From CAZDHT01 sp964505325 (GTDB lineage: Bacteria; Planctomycetota; PUPC01), in contig CAZDHT010000046.1 of NCBI GenBank assembly GCA_964505325.1, positions 1 through 26,788 of the forward strand: a DNA stretch of 26,788 nt, given 5' to 3'. The notes under the pieces are model-generated. The model saw only the letters and a list, made by a program, of their open reading frames with translations. It was not told where the DNA came from and searched no databases. Within the stretch, counting starts at the first letter, position 1; every line of letters starts with the position of its first letter. This document shows, piece by piece, positions 8,415-15,382 of the stretch. Both the position numbers and the translations under genes were made by a program.

Positions 8415-8499
8415 CGACATTTCTCCAGAATACGCAGGGTACCCAGAGGCAGTACGGCGCACCCCAAGCACACCAACGCGCCGGAACGCGAAGTTCTGT

Positions 8500-8527
8500 A
8501 TTATAAGTCATTAGCTCTCAAAGGCAA
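8500..8527 (-). promoter_or_regulatory. Promoter of the TPR/alpha-CTD gene
   Basis: The minus strand has TTGCCT, 16 bp, then a perfect TATAAT. Transcription should begin near 8493, giving a leader of about 80 bases before ATG 8414. queH and the spoIID-like gene may be read from it as well. Confidence 0.65.
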
Positions 8528-8560
8528 GGGTTTTCGCGTAAACTACGCCGTGCACGCGCT

Positions 8561-9775
8561 CTACGCCGCTGCCCCCTGGCCGCGCTCCCGCCGGCGCAGG
8601 CCGAACAGGGCCGTAGCGAACAGCACACAGCCGCCCGGCTCCGGAATCGGCGCCGCCAGGGACCCGCCCTCGAACGCTCCCATGTCGGGCCCCGCGCCCT
8701 GAACGCGGGCGTTCCCGTCGATGTCCGTCAGAATCACATATTTTGCGTTCGGCGGGGGCGCTCCGGCCACGACGACGTCGGTGTCCGGGTTGAAGTCGGT
8801 CGGGGAATCGACGTTCACGTAGAGGAACGTTCCGCCATCCTCGACGCCGCCGGAATGCACGCACGGACCGCCGCCGAGGATGAAGTCCGGCTGCAACTGC
8901 GGGTCCTGGCGCATGCTGGTGCCGTCGAGGTTGATGTCATACACGCCGGCGGCGTCGGCGGTGCCGTCGAAATCGAAGCTGCCGTCCCCGTCGTACACAT
9001 CACAGTAGGAGTAGACCCGTTTGTTGTTCGTCTCGTCGACAGGGGTGTTGTCGGCGGCGATGATGGCGTTGTACAAATGCAGCCGCCCTTCCCACGGAGC
9101 CTGATCGTTGGAGATGCCCGTCGCGTTGTCCGCGATGGTCGAATGGACCACGTACGTGGTCCGCGTGCTCACGTTGTCGAGATAGCGGATGCCGTGCTCG
9201 AACCCCTCGACGAGCGTGTTCATGACGTAGACCTTGTGGTTGTTGTCGCCGATGTAGATGCCGGTCCCGATGCCGTCGCCGGAGACATGGCAATTCATCA
9301 CCACCGTCCCGCCGGCGTTGTTGCGAATGAGGGCCGGGCCGTGGATGGTGAAACCGTCGAGCGTCAGGACCTCGTTGTGGATGTTGATCACGTTGGCGCC
9401 CGAGCCGGTGACTTCGCTCTTGTTCGAGAGGTCCTGTCCCACGCCGAGCGGACCGACCCCCGCGGCGCCCGTCGTCCACGTCATCGCGCCCTGGACCCGA
9501 TTGACGGCGACGGTCCCGAGCGCCAGCTCGATGTTGCCCGCCCCCACGTCCTGCTGGTAATCGGCGTGGACGCGGATGTCCCAGTCCCCGGAACCCGTGG
9601 CCTGGATGTCATCGTAGGCCTCCTGGATCCCCGAAGCGCGCCATCGCCAGGAATCGTCGCCGCTGACGCCGGGCGGCGGCGGCCCGCCGACGTAGTAATA
9701 CTTGGCGGCCCGCGCCGGGGCCGACGCAGCGAAAATCAGCACGAGAGCCAGACCGACCAGAGAAGATGTACGCAT
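8561..9775 (-). CDS. Secreted beta-helix protein with PEP-CTERM sorting tail
   Basis: The 404-residue product starts with a clear signal peptide (hydrophobic core, cleavage probably after APARAA near residue 24). The middle has parallel beta-helix-type repeats: short strands with Asn/Gly/Asp turns, such as GFTIHGPALIRNNAGGTVVMN and later NTLVEGFEHGI. Near the end, ILTDIDGNARVQGAGPDMGAFE resembles the choice-of-anchor Q region found before surface-sorting signals. It closes with PIPEP, a short hydrophobic stretch and RRRER, the PEP-CTERM pattern recognised by exosortase. It is therefore probably an exported surface or matrix protein. No catalytic residues are identifiable. AGGAGGAG lies eight bases before ATG 9775, and a strong promoter lies upstream. 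Confidence 0.88.
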   Translation of the reverse strand: MRTSSLVGLALVLIFAASAPARAAKYYYVGGPPPPGVSGDDSWRWRASGIQEAYDDIQATGSGDWDIRVHADYQQDVGAGNIELALGTVAVNRVQGAMTWTTGAAGVGPLGVGQDLSNKSEVTGSGANVINIHNEVLTLDGFTIHGPALIRNNAGGTVVMNCHVSGDGIGTGIYIGDNNHKVYVMNTLVEGFEHGIRYLDNVSTRTTYVVHSTIADNATGISNDQAPWEGRLHLYNAIIAADNTPVDETNNKRVYSYCDVYDGDGSFDFDGTADAAGVYDINLDGTSMRQDPQLQPDFILGGGPCVHSGGVEDGGTFLYVNVDSPTDFNPDTDVVVAGAPPPNAKYVILTDIDGNARVQGAGPDMGAFEGGSLAAPIPEPGGCVLFATALFGLRRRERGQGAAA

Positions 9776-9876
9776 GGCAGCGGCTCCTCCTCACGAAGGC
9801 AACAGCAGTGGCGCCATTGACCGGCGTATCGAATCGCGGAGTACTATCCGCCCCTCCCTGCGGGTAGTGCGCCGCC

Positions 9877-9905
9877 ATTCTACCGCCCGGGGGCGGGACA
9901 GTCAA
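9877..9905 (-). promoter_or_regulatory. Promoter of the PEP-CTERM protein gene
   Basis: TTGACT and TAGAAT on the minus strand are separated by exactly 17 bp; each hexamer matches consensus at five of six positions. The predicted start near 9870 gives a leader of about 95 bases ending in a strong AGGAGGAG site. Its back lies about 70 bp from the divergent acpP promoter. Confidence 0.75.
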
Positions 9906-9976
9906 CAGGCGCAGGCCGACTTTTCGGGCGGACTTTTTCGCCCGGCGCGCCCCGCCGCGGAAACGGCAAAAGAAGT

Positions 9977-10005
9977 TTGACACGCGCGGGACGCCTTCCT
10001 ATAAT
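9977..10005 (+). promoter_or_regulatory. Consensus promoter for acpP-fabF
   Basis: TTGACA, 17 bp, TATAAT: both hexamers are perfect and the spacing is optimal. Transcription should begin near 10012. Such strength fits a gene for acyl carrier protein, which is needed in large amounts. Confidence 0.88.
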
Positions 10006-10011
10006 ACGTCT

Positions 10012-10183
10012 CACTTTACCGTAACGCCGTGCGAGCGAAAGGAGGTGATGTCGGGCTTAGGCGAGTGTGCGGCCGATGATGGGCGCGGCTACCCAGTGAC
10101 TGGAAACGTAGCGCGGCCCTCGAGCAGCGGGACGACCGTCGAGGGACGCGACGCCGAACGAATAAAGCAAGGAGGACTTCCCC
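10012..10183 (+). promoter_or_regulatory. Long structured 5' leader of acpP with an extra anti-Shine-Dalgarno match
   Basis: About 172 bases separate the predicted transcription start from the acpP GTG. At 10037-10049, GAAAGGAGGTGAT can pair along 13 bases with a typical 16S rRNA 3' end, yet the only nearby start (ATG 10048) overlaps it. That ATG opens a 49-codon frame ending at 10197, inside acpP and out of frame with it. Two stems follow: GCTAC/GTAGC (10088-10092 with 10108-10112) and CCCTCGA/TCGAGGG (10117-10123 with 10139-10145). The true acpP site, GGAGG at 10171-10175, comes after them. I infer a regulatory leader; no known riboswitch class is recognised. Confidence 0.5.
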
Positions 10184-10414
10184 GTGTCAGTGGCTGACAA
10201 GGTGTTTGGCATTGTGGCAGAGCGGATGGGCGTGAAGCAGGAAGACATCAGCGACCAGACCTCTTTCATCACGGACCTCGGCGCGGACTCTCTCGACCAG
10301 GTCGAGCTGATCATGGAACTCGAAGACCAGTTCGATCTCAACATCCCGGACGAGGACGCGGAGAAGATAGAGACGATCGGCGACGCAATCAAATACATCG
10401 AGGAGCACTCTTAG
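10184..10414 (+). CDS. acpP: Acyl carrier protein
   Basis: The 76-residue acidic protein carries growing fatty-acyl chains on a phosphopantetheine arm during fatty acid synthesis in the cytosol. LGADSLDQVELIMELED contains the attachment serine (Ser36 in DSL), and helix II after it is strongly acidic, as needed for docking with partner enzymes. Length is standard. The start is the GTG at 10184, with GGAGG eight bases upstream; GTG rather than ATG is notable for so abundant a protein. fabF begins three bases after the stop codon, so the two genes form an operon and are probably translationally coupled. Confidence 0.98.
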   Translation: MSVADKVFGIVAERMGVKQEDISDQTSFITDLGADSLDQVELIMELEDQFDLNIPDEDAEKIETIGDAIKYIEEHS

Positions 10415-10417
10415 GCC

Positions 10418-11662
10418 ATGGGTGACAGACGGCGTGCTGTCATTACGGGCCTGGGGGCTATTACGCCGATAGGTCTGGATGTGCCCAGCTTCTGGGAGGC
10501 GGCCCTGGCCGGCCGGAGCGGTGTCACCCGCATCACCGGCTGGGATACCAGCGCTCACGACGTAAAGATCGCCGGGGAGATCAAGGACTTCGATCCTTCC
10601 CCACTGCTGGACGTTAAGGAGGCCCGGCGGCTCGACCGCTTCTCCCAGCTCGCGGTCGTCGCGTGCGAAGAGGCGCTTCAGCACTCCGGACTCGATCTGG
10701 GCTCCGTCGACCCCTACCGCGTCGGCGTCATCATCGGCACCGGCATCGGGGGCATGACCGAGATGGAGATTCAGACCACGCGCCTTATCCGCAGCGGACC
10801 CTCCAAAGTCTCCCCGTTCCTCATCCCGAAGATGATGGCCAACGCCGCGGCCGGCAATCTGGCCATCCGGCTGGGCGTGCGGGGGGTCAATTTCGACGTG
10901 ACCACCGCCTGCGCCTCCGCCACCCACGGGATCGGCGAGGCGCTCCTCGCCATCCGCTCCGGCTCCGCGGACATCGTCTTCACTGGCGGAAGCGAAGCCG
11001 CCATCACCCCCATCGGCATCGCCGGATTCGCCAACATGAAAGCGCTGTCCACGCGAAACGACGACCCGGCGACCGCCTCGCGGCCGTTCGACAAGGATCG
11101 CGACGGCTTTGTCGTCGGCGAGGGGGCCGGCGTTATCGTCCTCGAGGAGTTGGAAAGCGCCCGGAAACGCAGCGCCACCATCTACGCCGAAGTGGCAGGA
11201 TACGCCGCAACGTGTGACGCGCACCACATCACTGCGCCCGAGCCAGGGGGCGAGGTAGCAGCCCGGACCATGACGCTGGCCCTCGAAGACGCCGGGATGG
11301 GCCTCGAGCACGTGTCGTACATCAACACACACTCGCCCGGCACGCCATTTGGCGACGCCATGGAGTGCGCCGCCCTCAAGAACCTGTTCGGCGACCGGTC
11401 CAACATGCCGCCCGTCAGCGGCCTGAAGAGCATGATCGGCCATCTGCTCGGCGCCTCCGGCGCCATCTCGGTGGTGGCCGTTGCACTCTCGATCCAGCAG
11501 AAAAAGGTGCACCCGACGATCAATCAGTTCACTCCCGATCCGGCCTGCGACGTCGACTGCGTCCCGAACGAAGCCCGCGACCTGGACGTCAAGGTCGCAC
11601 TCTCCAACGCGTTCGGGTTCGGCGGACACAACGCGACGCTCGTCTTGGCCCCGGTCGACTGA
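10418..11662 (+). CDS. fabF: Beta-ketoacyl-ACP synthase, FabF family
   Basis: This thiolase-fold condensing enzyme extends acyl-ACP with malonyl-ACP. The 414 residues are of normal length. The nucleophile is Cys165 (TTACASATHG); His305 and His342 complete the Cys-His-His triad, with Lys337 in LKSMIGHLLGASGA. GFGGHNATLV is the conserved C-terminal loop. The segment around His305 reads NTHSPGTPFGD, where FabF proteins usually have NAHGTSTPxxD: the histidine and the second threonine are kept, but the first threonine, which contacts pantetheine, is proline. The gene directly follows acpP, which supports a housekeeping role. A specialised condensing enzyme with altered substrate range is the alternative. 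Confidence 0.93.
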   Translation: MGDRRRAVITGLGAITPIGLDVPSFWEAALAGRSGVTRITGWDTSAHDVKIAGEIKDFDPSPLLDVKEARRLDRFSQLAVVACEEALQHSGLDLGSVDPYRVGVIIGTGIGGMTEMEIQTTRLIRSGPSKVSPFLIPKMMANAAAGNLAIRLGVRGVNFDVTTACASATHGIGEALLAIRSGSADIVFTGGSEAAITPIGIAGFANMKALSTRNDDPATASRPFDKDRDGFVVGEGAGVIVLEELESARKRSATIYAEVAGYAATCDAHHITAPEPGGEVAARTMTLALEDAGMGLEHVSYINTHSPGTPFGDAMECAALKNLFGDRSNMPPVSGLKSMIGHLLGASGAISVVAVALSIQQKKVHPTINQFTPDPACDVDCVPNEARDLDVKVALSNAFGFGGHNATLVLAPVD

Positions 11663-11694
11663 CCGCCTCGGGGAGGCGACACAGGAGGAGCCGC

Positions 11695-11964
11695 ATGCAC
11701 AAGAGCCCGAAGCCGGTCCGCAAGTGCCACAGTTGCAAGCTCAATCTCGGTGAGCACTGCGGCGTCTATCCCGATCCGCACAAGCAGTGGCAGTCCGGAA
11801 AATGTCCCGGCTTCCACAACGAAGAAATGTATCAGCAGTACCTCGAAGACCTGGAGAAGCACCCGCCGGACAAAGAAAAGGAGCGCCGGCGCACGCACGC
11901 ACGGTTCGCACGCACCAACCATCCGCCCTCCTTCATGCCCGGCTTCCGAGTCCCCCGGCGCTGA
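11695..11964 (+). CDS. Small basic protein with a four-cysteine motif
   Basis: This 89-residue protein begins at ATG 11695, preceded by AGGAGGAG, and lies 32 bases after fabF, so it is probably in the acpP-fabF operon. Its N-terminal half has Cys11, Cys14, Cys22 and Cys37 (KCHSCKLNLGEHCGVYP, then GKCPGF), with His12, His21 and His29 between, a pattern that suggests a small zinc-binding knuckle. The C-terminal half is charged and helical (EEMYQQYLEDLEK), then Arg-rich. I do not recognise the family. There is no signal peptide or membrane segment, so it is cytosolic. Roles in RNA binding or in fatty acid enzyme assembly are only guesses. Confidence 0.75.
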   Translation: MHKSPKPVRKCHSCKLNLGEHCGVYPDPHKQWQSGKCPGFHNEEMYQQYLEDLEKHPPDKEKERRRTHARFARTNHPPSFMPGFRVPRR

Positions 11965-11971
11965 CATCCAC

Positions 11972-12000
11972 TTGTCCGCCGCCCACCACCCCCCTACAAT
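11972..12000 (+). promoter_or_regulatory. Promoter giving a leaderless transcript
   Basis: TTGTCC, 17 bp, TACAAT. The -10 hexamer matches consensus at five positions and the -35 at four. With the hexamer at -12 to -7, transcription begins exactly at 12007, the A of the downstream ATG. No Shine-Dalgarno sequence is present between promoter and start codon. Confidence 0.6.
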
Positions 12001-12006
12001 GATCCC

Positions 12007-13608
12007 ATGCCGCTGCGACTGCACAACATCAGGATCGGTCTGGACGCCGACGAGTCCGACCTCACCCGGCGCGCTGCCGAGAAGCTTGGCCTCCCTCCCA
12101 ACAAGATAACCGGCGTGCGGGTGGTCCGGCGCGCCGTCGACTCGCGCCACCGCAGGCCGCTCCTCGTCTACACCGTCGACGTCAGGCTCTCCGCCGGCGA
12201 AGACGAGACCGCCGTAGCCGAGCGCGTCGCCGCCACCCTCGTCGCGGAGCCCGAAGCGCCGAAGATCGAACTCACCGCAGGCACGCAGCCCCTGCCCGGT
12301 CGCCCCGTCATCGTCGGGGCCGGGCCCGCGGGGCTGTTCGCTGCGCATCTGCTCGCCCGGCACGGCTTCAAGCCGCTCGTCATCGAACGCGGCCAGCCCG
12401 TCACGCAACGAGCGAAGGACATCGAGGCGTTCTTCTCAGCGGGGACGCTGGACCCGGAGTCGAACGTCCTCTTCGGCCTCGGCGGCGCGGGCACGTGGTC
12501 GGACGGCAAGCTCACCTGGAGCGCGTCGGACCCGCTCGCCGAGTTCGTCCTGCACACGTTCGTGCGCTGCGGAGCGCCCGAGCAAATCCTGGTCGACGCA
12601 AAACCGCATATCGGCACCGACCTGCTGCGCGCCGTAGTGACCCGCTTCGCGGAACTCATCGAGTCGGAGGGCGGCGAGTTCCAGTTCGGCCGCCGTGTCA
12701 CTTCGCTCCTCCTCAAGTCGGGCCGGACGGCGGGGGTCCGGTGCGGCGCCGAGACGGTCGAGGCCGGCCTCGTCCTGATGGCGACCGGCCACAGCGCCCG
12801 CGATACGTTCCGCACCCTCGCCGACCAGGGCGTCGCACTGGAGGCCCGGCCCTTCCAGATCGGCGTCCGCATCGAGCATCCGCAGGACATGATCGACCGC
12901 TCGCAATACGGCGCGCACGCGGGGCACCCCAAGCTGCCGCCCGCCGACTACGCGCTCCGCCACAGGGCGCACGGCGGCTGGCGGAGCGTCCACACGTTCT
13001 GCATGTGCCCCGGCGGCGTGGTCGTTCCATCGATGAATCAGGACGGTCAGATCTGCACGAACGGGATGAGCCGCCGCGCGCGGGACGGCGAGTTCGCGAA
13101 CGCGGCCCTGGTCGTGCCGGTGAGCAAGAAGGATTTCGGCACCGGGCGGCTCGACGGGCTCAAGTTCCAGGAGCGCATCGAACGCGCCGCCTTCGCGGCC
13201 ACCGGGTCGTTCCGCGCACCGGCGCAGAACGCCGCGGCTTTCGTGGGGGACCGGGACGGGCCGGCGCCCGAGCGGTCGAGCTATCCGCTGGGCGTCGTGC
13301 CGGCGCGGTTCAGTGGCATCCTGCCGCGCGTCGTCTACCGGTCCATCGTGCGGGCGTTGGCGATCACGTTCGAGCGGTCCGTCCGCGGCTTCGCGGGCGA
13401 GCGCGGCACGATCCTCGGGCCCGAGACGCGCGTCTCGTCGCCCGTCCGCATCCTGCGCGACGAGCGCACCCGGGGGGCCGTCTCGACCCCCGGCCTCTAC
13501 CCCATCGGCGAGGGCTCCGGCTACGCCGGCGGCATCGTCAGCAGCGCCCTCGACGGCCTGCTCACCGCCCGCGCGATCATCCAGCGCTACCGGCCGGATT
13601 GGAGTTGA
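12007..13608 (+). CDS. FAD-dependent dehydrogenase of the COG2509 type
   Basis: The 533-residue cytosolic flavoprotein has a short N-terminal ferredoxin-like region (1-90), then a dinucleotide-binding motif VIVGAGPAGLFAA near residue 101 and ERG about 25 residues later for ribose binding. LFGLGGAGTWSDGKLT, FCMCPGGVVVPS and the terminal GEGSGYAGGIVSSALDG are signatures of a widespread family of uncharacterised FAD-dependent dehydrogenases. The substrate is unknown. The gene appears to have its own promoter that begins transcription at the start codon, separating it from the fabF operon. The next gene starts three bases after its stop but differs in base composition. Confidence 0.88.
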   Translation: MPLRLHNIRIGLDADESDLTRRAAEKLGLPPNKITGVRVVRRAVDSRHRRPLLVYTVDVRLSAGEDETAVAERVAATLVAEPEAPKIELTAGTQPLPGRPVIVGAGPAGLFAAHLLARHGFKPLVIERGQPVTQRAKDIEAFFSAGTLDPESNVLFGLGGAGTWSDGKLTWSASDPLAEFVLHTFVRCGAPEQILVDAKPHIGTDLLRAVVTRFAELIESEGGEFQFGRRVTSLLLKSGRTAGVRCGAETVEAGLVLMATGHSARDTFRTLADQGVALEARPFQIGVRIEHPQDMIDRSQYGAHAGHPKLPPADYALRHRAHGGWRSVHTFCMCPGGVVVPSMNQDGQICTNGMSRRARDGEFANAALVVPVSKKDFGTGRLDGLKFQERIERAAFAATGSFRAPAQNAAAFVGDRDGPAPERSSYPLGVVPARFSGILPRVVYRSIVRALAITFERSVRGFAGERGTILGPETRVSSPVRILRDERTRGAVSTPGLYPIGEGSGYAGGIVSSALDGLLTARAIIQRYRPDWS

Positions 13609-13611
13609 ATC

Positions 13612-14004
13612 ATGAGTCATAAGCCGAGTCTGAATCTGATAAAGATACCGCTGTACATCAGCGCCGTGCTGTACTTCCTGGTCAGCATACCACTCATCAT
13701 TCTGTTTGCCGGATTGCTGGGTCGGCCAAGCCACGGAGATGATTCCGTTGTGCGCGTCGTCGTCTGGTGCGCCATGATATTTGGCGTAGCATTATGTATC
13801 GGCCTTGGCGTATTCATCATCTACTTCACGGGAAAGCTGGACCAGCGAAAGAAATGGGCCTGGATTTGCTCGATAATCTTCGGCTGCATGTACATACCGT
13901 CGGCCTTCTTCTTCCTTGGCATACCGATTGTCATCGGCGCCTTCAGTTCAGACGTCATGAAATGGTTCAACGAGAATGTAAATAAGTTGCCAGGCATCTT
14001 ATAG
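13612..14004 (+). CDS. Small membrane protein, three predicted helices, low GC
   Basis: The 130-residue product has hydrophobic segments at about 12-36, 46-71 and 82-108, with a charged loop (DQRKK) between the last two; no known domain is recognised. GGAG precedes the ATG at a suitable distance. GC content looks close to 50 percent, against roughly 70 percent in the adjacent FAD gene, which points to recent acquisition. The last eight codons and the stop lie within a copy of a palindromic repeat (13981-14003) that recurs 55 bp downstream, so the native C-terminus may have been replaced. The function is unknown. Confidence 0.75.
   Translation: MSHKPSLNLIKIPLYISAVLYFLVSIPLIILFAGLLGRPSHGDDSVVRVVVWCAMIFGVALCIGLGVFIIYFTGKLDQRKKWAWICSIIFGCMYIPSAFFFLGIPIVIGAFSSDVMKWFNENVNKLPGIL
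13981..14003. repeat. Diverged copy of a 23-bp palindromic repeat inside a coding end
   Basis: Compared with the intact copy at 14036-14058, this copy differs at positions 7, 17 and 23. Positions 7 and 17 pair with each other in the stem, and both are now T. It encodes the last residues (NKLPGIL) and part of the stop codon of the small membrane protein. Confidence 0.7.
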
Positions 14005-14035
14005 AAAGGGCTATAGAGGCAAATATCCGGGCCTG

Positions 14036-14058
14036 AATAAGGTGCCAGGCACCTTATT
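14036..14058. repeat. Perfect 23-bp palindromic repeat, possible bidirectional terminator
   Basis: AATAAGGTGCC and its exact complement flank a single A. It sits between the converging ends of the small membrane protein gene and the GH130-like gene. A-rich and T-rich ends around a GC stem suit termination in both directions. A short echo, CACCTTATTC, follows it at once. Copies of this type resemble dispersed intergenic repeats. Confidence 0.75.
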
Positions 14059-14104
14059 CACCTTATTCGCTTCCCTGACCATAGCGAGCGGGGCGTTCGG
14101 CGGG

Positions 14105-15169
14105 TTACTTCAGTGAATCGAGGACCGTGGGCAGGTCGCATCGGCAGCCGGCCGTCACGCGGTCGGCGCCGCCGTAGTACAGCCACAACTGCCCGCCCGG
14201 CCGCTCGATGAGGCCGTTGCAGAAAACGACGTCCTCGACGAAGCCGTGCCTCTCGTATTCCGTCTCGGGCAGCATGAGCGGCTCGGCCGACCGGGCCAGC
14301 ACGCGGGCCGGCTCCGCCAGATCGAGCAGCATCGCCCCGAGGCCGTATCCGTCTTCGCCGGCGCCGTGGTAAATGACCAGCCAGCCGTCGGGGGTCCGGA
14401 CAGGCGGCGGGCCGGCGCCGATGCGGAGCGAATCCCACCCCGTCGGCCTGGGCGCCGCCAGAAATTCGTGCCGGCCCCAGCTCACCATGTCCGAGCTGCG
14501 CGCGATCCACATCCCCGGCCGGCACCACGCGCCCGCCGGCCGGTGCAAGATCACGTACTCGCCGTCGATCTTCGCCGGGAAGAAACACGCATCCTTGTTC
14601 TCCGGCGGCAGGATGACGCCGTGCCCCGCGAACAGACGGAAATCCGCCGTGGTGACCAGGCCGACGCACACCCCGCTCTCGCTGACCGCGGTGTGCGTGA
14701 TCAGATACAGCCCGTCGATCCGCGTGACCCGCGGGTCCTCCATGCCGAACCGTTCGTGGCCGTTGCGCGGCCAGAGGGCGGCGGGCTCGTCTTCGAGCCG
14801 GAACCGGCGTCCGTCCTCGCTCCACGCGACGCGCAGATGGCTCAGGCTGGTGAGATAGTGATGTTGGCCGGCGCCTTCCGGACGATACAGGACGATCCGC
14901 GGGTCCGTGAAGTCCCAGGCAGGGTCGTCCCGCCGCAGGTGGATCAACTCCAGCTTCGGCGGCTGCGCCTCCGTGTCGAACGCAGGCACAGACACGGTGG
15001 CGGGGTCGGTCTGGACCGGGCGCTCCGCGACGCGCACGATCAGGCCAAACTTGCCGCCGAACTCGAAGGCGGCCGGGTTGAACGTGCCGACCACCTCGAA
15101 GGCTTCGTGGCTGGGCGGGACGTCTTCCGGACAGATCAGCGGGTTCTCGTCGAATCGCTCAACCGGCAT
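14105..15169 (-). CDS. Glycoside hydrolase family 130-like glycosidase or phosphorylase
   Basis: The 354 residues form a five-bladed-propeller enzyme of GH130 type, a family containing mannoside phosphorylases and mannosidases. Repeated blade motifs are visible: GTFNPAAFEFGGKFGLIVRV (28-47), GMEDPRVTRIDGLYLITHTA, DACFFPAKIDGEYVILHRP, RIGAGPPPVRTPDGWLVIYHG and VFCNGLIERPGGQLWLYYGG. There is no signal peptide, so it acts in the cytosol, probably on a manno-oligosaccharide; whether by phosphate or water cannot be told by eye. It is a single-gene unit facing a convergent neighbour. Start ATG 15169 has GTGAGGG upstream. Confidence 0.88.
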   Translation of the reverse strand: MPVERFDENPLICPEDVPPSHEAFEVVGTFNPAAFEFGGKFGLIVRVAERPVQTDPATVSVPAFDTEAQPPKLELIHLRRDDPAWDFTDPRIVLYRPEGAGQHHYLTSLSHLRVAWSEDGRRFRLEDEPAALWPRNGHERFGMEDPRVTRIDGLYLITHTAVSESGVCVGLVTTADFRLFAGHGVILPPENKDACFFPAKIDGEYVILHRPAGAWCRPGMWIARSSDMVSWGRHEFLAAPRPTGWDSLRIGAGPPPVRTPDGWLVIYHGAGEDGYGLGAMLLDLAEPARVLARSAEPLMLPETEYERHGFVEDVVFCNGLIERPGGQLWLYYGGADRVTAGCRCDLPTVLDSLK

Positions 15170-15192
15170 GCGGCCCTCACTTCTGCATCTTC

Positions 15193-15222
15193 AGTCTACC
15201 AAACTGCGGACGCCGGGCACAA
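15193..15222 (-). promoter_or_regulatory. Weak candidate promoter for the GH130-like gene
   Basis: On the minus strand TTGTGC and TAGACT are 18 bp apart. Both hexamers are degenerate, so the site is supported mainly by position, about 25 bp before the start codon. Confidence 0.3.
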
Positions 15223-15232
15223 CTCTAAAGAC

Positions 15233-15325
15233 CGGCATGGGCGCACGGGAGCGCAGGAGCATGAGAGCGCAGGTGCCATCATGCCCCCACGCGCCCATGC
15301 GCCCATGCGCCCATGCGCTCTTCCG
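15233..15325. repeat. Imperfect inverted repeat with GCGCCCAT tandem units
   Basis: Three exact tandem copies of GCGCCCAT lie at 15291-15314. The left arm (about 15233-15275) contains degenerate complements such as GCATGGGCGCACGGGAGCGC. The two arms can fold back on each other. It occupies the gap between the divergent GH130-like and smpB genes and ends just before the smpB promoter. The architecture resembles the element at 5031-5152 but the sequence differs. Confidence 0.65.
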
Positions 15326-15327
15326 CA

Positions 15328-15356
15328 TTGACTCCGCACCCGGGGTGTGACAGAAT
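15328..15356 (+). promoter_or_regulatory. Promoter of smpB
   Basis: TTGACT, 17 bp, CAGAAT, with TGA just before the -10, which makes an extended -10 (TGn). The predicted start is near 15363, giving a leader of about 20 bases that contains the ribosome site. Confidence 0.6.
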
Positions 15357-15382
15357 ACACCGGTCCGTTTGGAGCACCCGAC

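Noticed and set aside
6198..8702. Open frame of 834 codons on the plus strand
   Set aside because: It runs antisense across spoIID-like, queH and the TPR gene and spans their promoter; the real products are all on the minus strand.
10048..10197. A 49-codon gene at the anti-Shine-Dalgarno match
   Set aside because: The start overlaps the ribosome-binding match, leaving almost no spacing, and the peptide has no recognisable feature. It is kept only as part of the leader observation.
10187..11629. Minus-strand frame of 480 codons over acpP-fabF
   Set aside because: Antisense to two certain genes; no motif in the translation.
15291..15314. A CRISPR-like array
   Set aside because: The units are eight bases long and directly adjacent, with no spacers and no cas genes nearby.
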